Source of the DNA: Aphanomyces cochlioides
Lineage: Eukaryota; Oomycota; Saprolegniomycetes; Saprolegniales; Verrucalvaceae
DNA: 64,000 nt
Direction of reading: 5' to 3'
NCBI GenBank assembly: GCA_019828595.1
Contig: JAHQRK010000011.1
Coordinates: 1,178,001-1,242,000 of the forward strand
Position 1 is the first letter of the stretch, and each line of letters opens with the position of its first letter. Positions 53,847 through 64,000 of this stretch are shown here, piece after piece. The translations under genes were made by a program, and so were the position numbers. Under the pieces are notes generated by a model. It was not told the origin of the DNA. It worked only from the letters and a program-made list of their open reading frames with translations, and made no database searches.

Positions 53847-55512
53847 TCAAAGAATGTATTTGGTTAGATCCGTTTGCTTCAAAATGTCCTTGAGGTGCTG
53901 CTGCACGTACTCCTTGTCGATGGTTACACTCGAGTTCTTCATCGATGGAGCATGGAACGACACGTGCTCTGTGATTTTGCTGACGACAGTGGCCAAACGA
54001 CGAGCACCAATGTTGTCAGTTTGGGAGTTTACTTTGGCAGAGACACTGGCAATTTCTTCCACAGCGTCTGCGGTAAATACAACTTGCACGCCTTCTGTTT
54101 GCATGAGGGCTCGGACTTGGTCAAGCAAATTAAACTATCACCACAGTCAAACATTCCTTCAACAAAGCATAGACTCCTACTTGGGTTTCTGTTAAAATAC
54201 ATACGAAATCCTTCTCAGTCAACGGAGACAAATTGACACGGATAGGCAAACGCCCTTGCAACTCAGGCATCAAATCCGATGGACTGCTCTTGTGGAAAGC
54301 ACCTGGTACAAACGAGGTCCAGAGCAAAAGTTTTGTGATGCTTACCACTTGCGATAAAGAGAATATGATCCGTGTAGACGATGCCATGTCTGTTATTGCA
54401 CATTGAATGAACTCGGCGAGCAAAAGAGAGTACCTCGTGTTCACAGCACAGCCTTCAGTGAGTGCCAACAGCTCCTTTTGCACACCTTCACCTTTGCGAA
54501 AACTGCGATGTTGGTCGTCGTTTGCCAACTTGTCGATTTCGTCGAGAAAGATGATTCCATTATTCTGGACATTTTCAATGGCCAGACGCACAATGTCTTC
54601 TTCATCGACAAATTTTGCCGCTTCTTCGGCTTCTAACTTTGGCAACGCTTCCTTCACAGTCATGGTTTGGCCCTTGGCTTTGTCCTTCTTGTCTTGGCGC
54701 ATGCCAAGTACTTGAGATACTTGTTTCATCATTTGTTCAAGCTCAGGTGGAATTTCCATCGCCATATCCTATGCCAATACGTATATCATGATGCTTCAGT
54801 ACATAGATGCATCGCTCCTTACTTCGTTTAAGCGGGAGCGTGATGGCTTTGCAACAACTGGCTTGATGGTCACAGTCACAAACCGATCGTCCGCAGCACC
54901 AAACTCGATCTCTTCACGTAGGCGACGACGTAAAGCTTCCGAGACCGAGTCAGAACGTTGGGTCAATGCGGTAACCAAACGGTCAATAGCACGTTCACGC
55001 GCGGCGGCAGCATTCTTCTTCTGAGCAGCTTCTCGCTCCATTTCGATCGCTACTTCGACAAGATCCTTAACCATACTTTCAGCATTTGCACCAAAGACAC
55101 CAATTTCCGTGAACTTGGTTGCTTCGACTTTGACAAACGGCGAGGCAGTCATTTTCGCTAATCGTCGTGCGATTTCCGTCTTACCAGAGCCTGTCGGGCC
55201 ACTCATGAGAATGTTCATGGGTGAGATTTCAGCCCGCATTGGTCCTTCGATTTGGCGTCGACGCCATCGATTGCGAAGGGCAATAGCAACAGCTTTCTTG
55301 GCATCCGTTTGCCCAATGATATGTTGATCCAATTGATAAACCACTTGCTCCGGAGTCAGTTCCAGCGAGCCTTCGAATGGAACAACTGGAGACTCAACGA
55401 TGGTGAAGTCAGAAAAGCATCGTCGCGCCACGGCGGGGAAAAGACGGCGGCTCGATCGCAAGCGGCACAAGCTCAGCATGTTGTTGACGAAGGCTCTGGA
55501 ACCTCTGATCAT
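53847..55512 (-). CDS. hslU: HslU, ATPase subunit of the HslVU protease, mitochondrial
   Basis: Exons 55512-54823, 54768-54434, 54389-54346, 54302-54181 and 54134-53847 join to 492 residues. HslU signatures: [20 protein letters not shown], Walker [40 protein letters not shown], Walker [15 protein letters not shown], and [20 protein letters not shown]. Next come [32 protein letters not shown] and [12 protein letters not shown]. The variable I-domain lies between. The first 35 residues are Arg/Ser-rich without acids ([18 protein letters not shown]), a typical mitochondrial presequence. HslVU is a bacterial-type protease kept in the mitochondria of several protists. The HslV partner is not in this window. 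Confidence 0.95.
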
Positions 55513-55615
55513 TTCATTAATTATTGCCAGAAGTTGATTTGTTAATTTTTAACCAATGAAATATTATAACATTTCCTCAATAACTTTGGCGGGACAACGA
55601 CGGGCTGGAACGACC

Positions 55616-56548
55616 ATGAACCAGAACCATCAAAAAGTGCTCCAGTTGCTGCTGGTAACCAACTTCTCCTTTCACACCATGACGGCAAGATGTAGGCAAA
55701 TGGAGCTGTGAAGGAAACAGAGTTTAAAGCGATGTGTGAGGACATATTCAACGTTCGAGGTAAGCGTCCACTCCGAAATGCAATGTGGACGATGGACTCA
55801 ACATAGGCTTTTCCCAGCACGATTTGGATGAACTGCGAGCATCTATTGCAAAGGATATTCGATCGTTCTCGCTGGACATCAAGCAATCTATGTTTGACGA
55901 CGGTCACATGTACATTGGGATTGTCAACACGGTAGAACTACCATGAATAAAGAGTCAGAGCGTGATGAGTGTAGAGCAACGACGACTTGACGAAATTGAG
56001 CCATCGGTTCAAACCTTGGTATGCTCCTCTCATTTCTGTGCCTGCCTCAACCAGGTTCCTCGTAGGGAAATCATTTTGTTTCGTAAAGCCATCGAAGCCA
56101 TTGTGGACAAGTACGATGCTGTATTATGCCCTTATCCTCACTGAAAATACATAGTGAGGATGGAGAGATTGATCGAACTGAACTGTTAAACTTGCGCGAG
56201 AATAATAGCGTGAGCGAAGTACGTGCACTGGTAGATCGGTTGGCCCTTGAGAAGTGGCTCGCACCAAGCATTTTGAACGACGATCTCTACACACTCGGAC
56301 CTCGCGTATTTTTGGAATTGGGCATGTTTATTCGAGACTTGGGAGTGCTTGAATGCTCCATTTGCCACTCGGATGTTTTGCAGGTCGGTTGGAACTATTT
56401 TTGATGCATCCTTATGGTTTGGTTTTTGCAGAGCGTTCGATGCAAAACACCCGACTGCCCAACACGGGTCCACGAATCATGCCTTCAACAAAACCAAAAA
56501 AGTGGACTTTCATACCAATGTGCTCCATGCAGAAAGCCATTGAGATGA
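55616..56548 (+). CDS. NSMCE1: SMC5/6 complex subunit Nse1 (RING-like E3)
   Basis: Seven exons (55616-55654, 55696-55759, 55807-55931, 55975-56018, 56066-56110, 56155-56383, 56432-56548) join to 220 residues. The N-terminal half has the winged-helix features of Nse1: DDGHMYIGIVNTSNDDLTKL and FKPWEIILFRKAIEAIV. The C-terminus is the variant RING of the family: CSICHSDVL, then VRCKTPDCPTRVHESCL and YQCAPC, giving the C4HC3-like zinc ligands. Nse1 pairs with Nse3 and acts as a ubiquitin ligase subunit in DNA repair. Several exons are only 39-64 nt. The length is slightly shorter than yeast Nse1. It is divergent from HslU across about 100 bp containing a CCAAT box. Confidence 0.85.
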
Positions 56549-56671
56549 GGGCCGCAGAGTACGAGCATAAAGACGCTTCAGTCATGATGTGAGCGTTTTA
56601 GCGCGGAAATACCTCCGCCAAATAAATCTTGAATATAATTATATCTTCAAATTCATACAATTAACTAATGA

Positions 56672-58150
<1,479 letters not shown>

Positions 58151-58278
58151 ACTCTAGACGACATCTCTTGATGGAATACAATCTTGTACTTGATTTCCTT
58201 TGCCTTTCTTCCTTTCCATGGTATGTCCAATGGATTGGCCTTTCATCAGGTGACCATCATTCTTAAATTGGTTTTTGT

Positions 58279-58767
58279 ATGAGCAAGGCATTTGAAGCAG
58301 TGTGTCCTGTGGCAGATCTGCCAAACAATTCTCGACGATGTGTGCTCATTCCAAGCTCGGGGCGCAGCGTGTTGCTGGTCCATCACCGGAATGTAATATA
58401 CTGCATGGACCAAGCGTGCTATCATCATGGAGGACCGCTAGCAGCCGGTGACATTGAAGACATGGGAGGCATCTTGTCAATACGATGTCCGTGGCACAAC
58501 TACAAGATATCGCTTGAGAAGGGCGAAGGATTATACATGGGCCTCGAAGTAGGCAACATGACGACACCAGTGCTTAAAAGCAAAGGCGTGAGACAACGGA
58601 CGCATCCTGTCAAGGTTGAAAATGGCATGATCTTAGTCCACGACAGCTCCTTGGATGGTGGCGATTCGATCGCAAGTGATGCGTACGCATTTGAAACCAA
58701 AGGCATCCCCGACCTTGAGACGAAAAAAGACCCTGAAGAAATCAAGCTGCATTCGCGGATGCTGTAA
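58279..58767 (+). CDS. Rieske [2Fe-2S] domain protein (RFESD-like)
   Basis: A single exon gives 162 residues. Both cluster-binding boxes are present: C-x-H in QACYHHGGPL and C-x2-H in IRCPWHNYKIS, about 20 residues apart, as in soluble Rieske ferredoxin-like domains. No transmembrane anchor or signal peptide is visible, and no oxygenase catalytic domain follows. The type resembles vertebrate RFESD and bacterial NirD-like small Rieske proteins. The C-terminal 40 residues are charged. The likely role is electron transfer; the partner is unknown. Confidence 0.88.
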   Translation: MSKAFEAVCPVADLPNNSRRCVLIPSSGRSVLLVHHRNVIYCMDQACYHHGGPLAAGDIEDMGGILSIRCPWHNYKISLEKGEGLYMGLEVGNMTTPVLKSKGVRQRTHPVKVENGMILVHDSSLDGGDSIASDAYAFETKGIPDLETKKDPEEIKLHSRML

Positions 58768-58918
58768 GAAGGACGCAAGAAGCCCAAGCAGACCATCCTC
58801 CACAAACGACTGAGGTTTTTTGTCGTCAGACTGTAAAATTGGATATTTCGTTAATAAAGCGTCGGATCGAAATCAACGATGGGTTCATTTGACTGCGTCT
58901 GAGAGGTCCTGGAGTCGC

Positions 58919-61900
58919 ATGTCGCCGAGGGGCATGATTGCACTTGGACCTGCATCTTTCCATGTTGAAACGGTTCCAAGAATCTCCCTTTGAATTAAAT
59001 GACCTTAATATTTGTATCGGTGTTTCTAAAATTGCAAATATTTTATTTTATTTGGCAGATCGTTTTTTCGTCGATGTCCAGGGTATCCTCCTTCTTGATG
59101 CGCGCCGTGGACAGTGCTTCAGATCTCAAGACTTTACACCGCGTGTCGCCAATGACCGAGTTAGTTGTAGAAGGAGATGATGAGTTAGCTCGAGCTACAC
59201 CGCCGCCAGTGCTTGAGAAGCAGCCTGCAACTCCTGTAAGCCATGGACGCCTCACTATTCGAGGTTTGAAATTATGAGCTAAGCCGCACTAACCGTGATC
59301 AAAAGTTATAGAAGGGTGTGATTTGCCATCGATGAAAATGGATCCAATCCAAAGTGTTGCCAAAACGACGTCAGGATGGGTGAAGTCGCTGAAAAGAGGT
59401 CTCAGCAATGGCCGCAATACACCAATAGAGAACAGAAGTATATCCAAAGTGTCAGTATGTGTCGTTGTACACTCAAATGGCGAGCCTCGACACAACTATT
59501 CAACAGAGTGCATATTCATAGCTCATGAAATGTGGAATGAGGTATTTTTTTATTCAACAGCACCAACGAAAAGCATTGTAGGACTTCACTATTGACTCGG
59601 TTTATTCTGAAGAGACTCTTATCTTGTATGGCCTGGATCGAATGCAACACACTCCGCACTATGACCTACCTCTGGACCTGGAGGAGCATCCTGGACTCCT
59701 CGGCAAAGGTAGGAAGATAATTCATACTCCGTTGTGAAGTTTTCCCAGTGACTATACCACTCTCGCGGCTTCCCGAAAACGAAGAAATTGAGCAATGGTA
59801 TTCGTTTACTGGAAACTCATTAGCACAACCTTTAAATCGCGCCGCCATCCGAGTGAGCCTCAAGTATACGACTTCCGAGCCTATTCCTTGTACGAGCCCT
59901 CTTCTCCAGTCTCGCCACTCAAGCTTCATATATGAAGCACCCAGTGACCCTACAATGCAGCTTGAAGAATCTAGTCATTGTCCGAACCCTGATCAATCTC
60001 TCCCAACAGGCCTCATCGATTATATTTTGCTTGTTGGTCCCAATGGCTCGCAGGACAATGTGGTCTTGAGGAGATATCCATCTGAGGATAGAGTGAAATT
60101 CCCACTGCCGACAAAAATTGAATGGTTTTGTTTTCCTAACGGCTATGAAGTGGTCTCATCGGACACTCGCCCTCCTACAAAACAGTTTACATTTGTTTTG
60201 TCAGGTGGAACTGATGGTTTATCCAAATGCCATGGTTCGTGCTTGATCACGTATTATTCAGATATTCATGGCGAATGGAAAGCAGCGTGCCTTTGTATTT
60301 TATCACGTGTTCCATTAGTGAAGTTTATGAAAGAAGTCCTTGTAGCCTTGACATGGCAATATTTGGACGATGTCAGCATGGCCGATTTGTATTTCCACGA
60401 GCTGACAAGAAATATCCCAATTCCTATTCGAAATCTACTCGACGTATCAATTAAGTTAGCGGGCCAGCCCTGGACATTATCATTACCTGGCCATTTTCAA
60501 ACTGACCACTCATCTCATCTGAATGATCACTCGAGCGTTCTTCTTCCACCAGTATCACATTCTATGAAAACATTTTTTCAGACCTTTCCACTGCTAACTG
60601 TTATTCACCTGGTCGTCATGGCATTATGTGAGTACCGGATAGTTGTGCATTCGACAAATTTATCTCTCCTTTGTCCTATTACAGAATCGCTTAAAGCACT
60701 ACTGTATCCATTTAGATGGCAGCACCCTTATGTACCAATATTACCACTAATTTTATCTGAGTACTTGCAAGCTCCTTTGCCATATATACTTGGAGTCCAA
60801 AGCTCATGGTTACCGAATCTATTTGAGTCTGGTCGCCCTGATCACTTAATTTTGGTCGATGTTGATCGTGGTGTCATTGTGACTGCCAATGAAGCGCATT
60901 TGCCTTCATTGCCCATTGCGTTGACTCGAGAGCTTTATTCTCGCCTGAGAAAAATTCTGGAAGAAGAGTGGAGTTCTTTCGTTCAGCAGAATATTCGCTT
61001 GGCATTTGCTACGTACTTGACTACAATGATTAAAGGGTAAGCTATTTCTACTCTCTGTGATAGTCATTTGCCTCTCTAGATATCGGGATTGCTTGTTTTT
61101 CGTAAATTCAAGCTTTCCTGTTTTTAATAAGAGTAGATTCTTGTCAAGCTATGTTCCTCCTGAGATGATACCTATGGTCACCAAGATTCTAAACACTCAG
61201 GTATAGTCGATTTCTCATGAGCTGCCGAGTAACACGTATGTTGAAGGCATTCGAAACATTTTTGGAAAGTCATAGCTTCAGTAATATGAACGCATTCCAT
61301 GCGATTTACACTCTGTTGTGCCAGTCACAAGAGCAAATTTGGCTAGGATGTCCAGCCGAGATGTTCTCCAATTTTAGAAATATGACGTTGTTTGTGGAGT
61401 TAGCTCAGCCATCAAACAGCTCTACCACTCTACAAGAAATGGCGTTGGCGATTGAAAATTCAACATTTAAAATCCAGGAGCACGATCGCAATGTATCTTA
61501 CCAAAAAAGATCATGGACACTTAGTGAAGTTGCGTCAGCAATTGGTGTAAATCAAACCATTCTGGAGGAGGCAATATGCCCTAAACGTACCCAAGATTGC
61601 CCACAGAACACTCTTCATCGACAACTCTCAACAGAAGAAGAGAAAGTTGAGCAAAGCATACACAAATGTTTGGTAGCAATATTTTCTTCAGATGAAGCAA
61701 TTTCTGAGAGCACAAAGCAGGTAAGAAAATAAGAAGATTACTTCTAGGGATTTATCTTATCACACAACTAGGCTTGTGAGAATAGCTTTCAAGCACAATA
61801 TGCAAGAGAATTATTTGTGTTAATTCTTATGCAGCCCCACCATAGACCTCAAAAATCTGAGAAATATAATCCTCGTGGCTCAGGGCGATGCTTGGGTAAA

Positions 61901-62462
61901 ACTGGCTTTCAATTATTGCTTGGATTAGCTACAATTGTGTTGGAACAATGTGCGGTAAACGAAGACTTTACGAACGCTCGGGGATTGCTTCAAGTTTCAA
62001 CTCAATTTTATCGTATGGTTGAATCTAACAATCAGAAACAAGTTGGGTTCGGAGGTGCGTTTGCTTGTTGTTTTAATGTGCTTTAGCATGTGACATAGGC
62101 AAAAAAGAATATCTGCTGCAGTACCTTAAATCACATGCAATATGTCGGTCCTTGGACATGTGGCAGCATGCTTTGAGGTATTGTTGACAAAATGGAAGTA
62201 ACCAAAGGGAATATGCAGTAGAGACATTGAAGCAGCGATGAAGGCAGACCAGGAAGCCAATGTTAGCGATGATTTATTCTTTTCCCACATGGGTTCCTTG
62301 GTGTACGATATGCTCAACGTGGATGTCCCTGTGGCACATTCACACACGTTCGTGTCAGCCATGTGCAACAAGTACTCTAAAGGACTGGAACTTCAAGAAA
62401 CATTAGCACAACTTGTCGAAAACCTCAACCGTGCAATTGTTTTGTCGAAAGACTCTGGTTAA
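58919..62462 (+). CDS. DENN-domain protein with C-terminal KIAA0513/SBF-like domain
   Basis: Ten exons (58919-58972, 59059-59263, 59312-59541, 59582-59708, 59749-61036, 61080-61200, 61247-61720, 61772-62054, 62099-62177, 62219-62462) join to 1034 residues. The tripartite DENN module occupies about residues 260-700: LIDYILLVGPNG, WFCFPNGYEV, FTFVLSGGTDGLSKCHGSCL, then ACLCILSRVPLVKFMKEVL, FRWQHPYVPILPLILSEYL, PLPYILGVQSSWLP and HLILVDVDRGVI. DENN domains act as GEFs for Rab GTPases. The C-terminus (GLLQVSTQFYRMV, KKEYLLQYLKSHAICRSLDM, MGSLVYDMLNV) fits the KIAA0513/SBF-type helical domain found in several DENN proteins. The ATG at 58919 is chosen because it opens phase into exon 2; the first intron is long (86 nt), so the 5' end is the weakest part. 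Confidence 0.85.
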
Positions 62463-62857
62463 TTGTAAATATAGCATCTTGTCGATTACTTGAATCTGAA
62501 TCGAAAACGAACGACGTGTTGTCCTCAACGAGAAGATTGTTTAAATGCCGATTGACGCACATCAATGTGCTTAAATTTCATGTTTTCACTGAACGGGGGT
62601 AATGCTAACAAAATTATCGACGTTCGGATGGGTGAGCAATACTATAATATAGTAAATCTCATTTACGATTGGCTTAAATAATTTGATTATCAAGTGAGTA
62701 CGCCAATCACATTCGTAAATTCTCATTAAAACTTATAAGGTCAGCCCATATTTCGTGTTGCTTATCTACTCCCCTGGCAAAAATATGCACTCTTACTTTG
62801 ACTTCACCATCATTATAGATTTTCGAGGTGAGGTCGATATATTAAATGCTACAGCTT
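62463..62857. other. AT-rich intergenic region
   Basis: CCAAT boxes at about 62671 (minus) and 62703; no gene recognised. Confidence 0.4.
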
Positions 62858-62867
62858 TATCCGGATA
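62858..62867. promoter_or_regulatory. TATCCGGATA palindromic promoter element
   Basis: A perfect 10-bp palindrome 87 bp upstream of the ATG at 62955, identical to the copy at 14139-14148. Confidence 0.45.
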
Positions 62868-62954
62868 CTTCGTTGGTGACAAAGCGGGGGAGCAGTTCGT
62901 CAAAAAGGGTGGTGTCACCCACCGGCAGCACAAAAGAGGGTCAAAATTTAAATC

Positions 62955-64000
62955 ATGACTGAACTACTTGGCGCGCATTTCCCGACACTTCCTTCTGCTG
63001 TCAAAGCAGCCAAGGAATATGCGACCCAGCAAGGCTATGAAGTGCAAATTGACAGGTCATTCAAGCACGATGACGCGAAACGATTGATCTGTCGACACCG
63101 AAACCAATGCGGATGTTCTTGGAAACTTGACGTTGAAAAAGATACCAATACATTGACATGGAAGCTTGTACTTGTCGACTCTTCCCACTCTGAAAGATGC
63201 CAAGCTAGCCGCGTTTCACACCAACCACCTATGCATTCGTCAGATCATATCCTCCCTTTCAAGCCAACAAAAACGCATGAAGAAATCAACCAGCTACCAA
63301 AAGTACCGGTTGCGTCTACACCTGCAACCATTCAAAGCTCATTTGCCTCTGGGAGACAACAACTTACGTTAACACATGATATGAGGTGGGCAAGTGCGAA
63401 AGAAGCGTCTCGTGCTGTCAACGATTTTGCACTCTTTTCCCAAAAAAAGCGCGCCCGCATGGACAAAAAGACAAGCGGGGGACGGAATAAGAAGTACGTT
63501 TGTTCGTGTGAATCCTGTGGGTGGTATGTGCGACTGCTTCGAGCTCCAAAAACTGAAAACTGGAAAATATCGTCGATGAATCTACAACATTCAGAACACT
63601 GCACCGGTATTGCTCAACCCACAGCTCGACAGCTTGCCGATATGGCTTCATTCCGTCAAGCCGTTGTTTCCCATTCAAAAGCCCACGGGAAGCTATTAAC
63701 AGATGACTTTTTATCGTCTGCAGAAGAAGGAATCAAGATTCCTCTTCGATTGGCGTATCGCGCAAAGAAACTCATTGCAGTTCATTCCCAAGATGATTTG
63801 GTGGAAAGTTACAAGTTTATTCCATCTCTGCTCGCATCATTTGAGAGGAAAAATCCTCACTCGGTCGTTAACTATAGCACAGACTCTGGGGGACATTTTG
63901 TTCGAGCATTTGTGATGCCTGGTGTCAGTCAACAGGCAGTCCTGGCGATTCAAAAGATCGTTGGTGTTGAAGTGGTTCCTTGCACCAGCCAAGATTACAA
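62955..64000 (+). CDS. MULE-like transposase or derived protein, 5' part, cut by the window edge
   Basis: One exon stays open from the ATG at 62955 to the end of the window, 348 codons without a stop. Two zinc domains of the FAR1/WRKY-GCM1 class are visible: CRHRNQCGCSW with a distal SHSERC (about residues 45-85), and YVCSCESCGWYV with a distal QHSEHC (about 175-220). This is the usual N-terminus of Mutator-like transposases. The later part (SFERKNPHSVVNYSTDSGGH, FVRAFVMPGVSQQAVLAIQK) fits the segment just before the MULE catalytic core. The DDE residues and any SWIM finger would lie beyond 64000. Whether it is an active element or a domesticated copy cannot be decided here. No terminal inverted repeat was recognised upstream. 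Confidence 0.8.
   Translation, partial: MTELLGAHFPTLPSAVKAAKEYATQQGYEVQIDRSFKHDDAKRLICRHRNQCGCSWKLDVEKDTNTLTWKLVLVDSSHSERCQASRVSHQPPMHSSDHILPFKPTKTHEEINQLPKVPVASTPATIQSSFASGRQQLTLTHDMRWASAKEASRAVNDFALFSQKKRARMDKKTSGGRNKKYVCSCESCGWYVRLLRAPKTENWKISSMNLQHSEHCTGIAQPTARQLADMASFRQAVVSHSKAHGKLLTDDFLSSAEEGIKIPLRLAYRAKKLIAVHSQDDLVESYKFIPSLLASFERKNPHSVVNYSTDSGGHFVRAFVMPGVSQQAVLAIQKIVGVEVVPCTSQDY

Overview
The window is a compact, gene-dense stretch of a eukaryotic nuclear genome. It has very short spliceosomal introns (mostly 37-55 nt, GT-AG with two GC-AG cases), gene gaps often under 60 bp, CCAAT-rich AT-rich promoters and a U6 snRNA gene. The content points to an oomycete, probably a saprolegnialean water mould of the Aphanomyces/Saprolegnia type: full-size PDR-type ABCG transporters in tandem, mitochondrial HslU, an SHIPPO flagellar protein, a PPP phosphatase with an EF hand, and transposase-derived DNA-binding proteins. 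That assignment is an inference from gene style, not from a database match. Exon maps below were joined by hand so that reading phase closes in every gene.

Left part (1-6.5 kb): a partial unknown gene, then four neighbouring genes whose DNA-binding heads come from three transposase families (BED as in hAT; WRKY/FAR1-like zinc domains as in MULEs, in two genes; Psq plus CENP-B helix-turn-helix as in pogo). All four end in the same roughly 78-residue coiled-coil module and none has a catalytic domain. A U6 snRNA lies between two of them. This cluster is the best candidate for an undescribed system.

Middle part (6.8-31 kb): mostly single-copy housekeeping genes. These include an unknown 793-aa protein, a tiny three-exon DASH subunit Dad1 divergent from the tRNA deaminase Tad2/ADAT2, a large unknown membrane protein, the tRNA methyltransferase Trm7/FTSJ1, two tandem coiled-coil paralogues (the second with four 69-residue repeats and a CaaX box), a protein kinase, the ribosome assembly factor Brx1, two ankyrin proteins, a UPF0652 protein, tyrosyl-tRNA synthetase, an EGLN/PHD-like prolyl hydroxylase, a gamma-glutamylcyclotransferase-like protein and a PP2C phosphatase.

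Right part (31-64 kb): an SHIPPO-repeat protein, the PPP/EF-hand phosphatase, a coiled-coil protein, an ankyrin/coiled-coil/armadillo protein, an ABCG/PDR array (two intact genes flanking a pseudogene with a large internal deletion), a double CW zinc-finger protein, mitochondrial HslU, the SMC5/6 subunit Nse1, the histone chaperone RBBP4/MSI1, a Rieske protein, a DENN-domain protein, and at the right edge the 5' part of a MULE-like transposase gene.

A palindromic element built on TCCGGATA sits 1-91 bp upstream of the start codons of at least seven loci, sometimes between two divergent genes. It looks like a shared promoter element. One copy is a perfect 11+11 bp inverted repeat.
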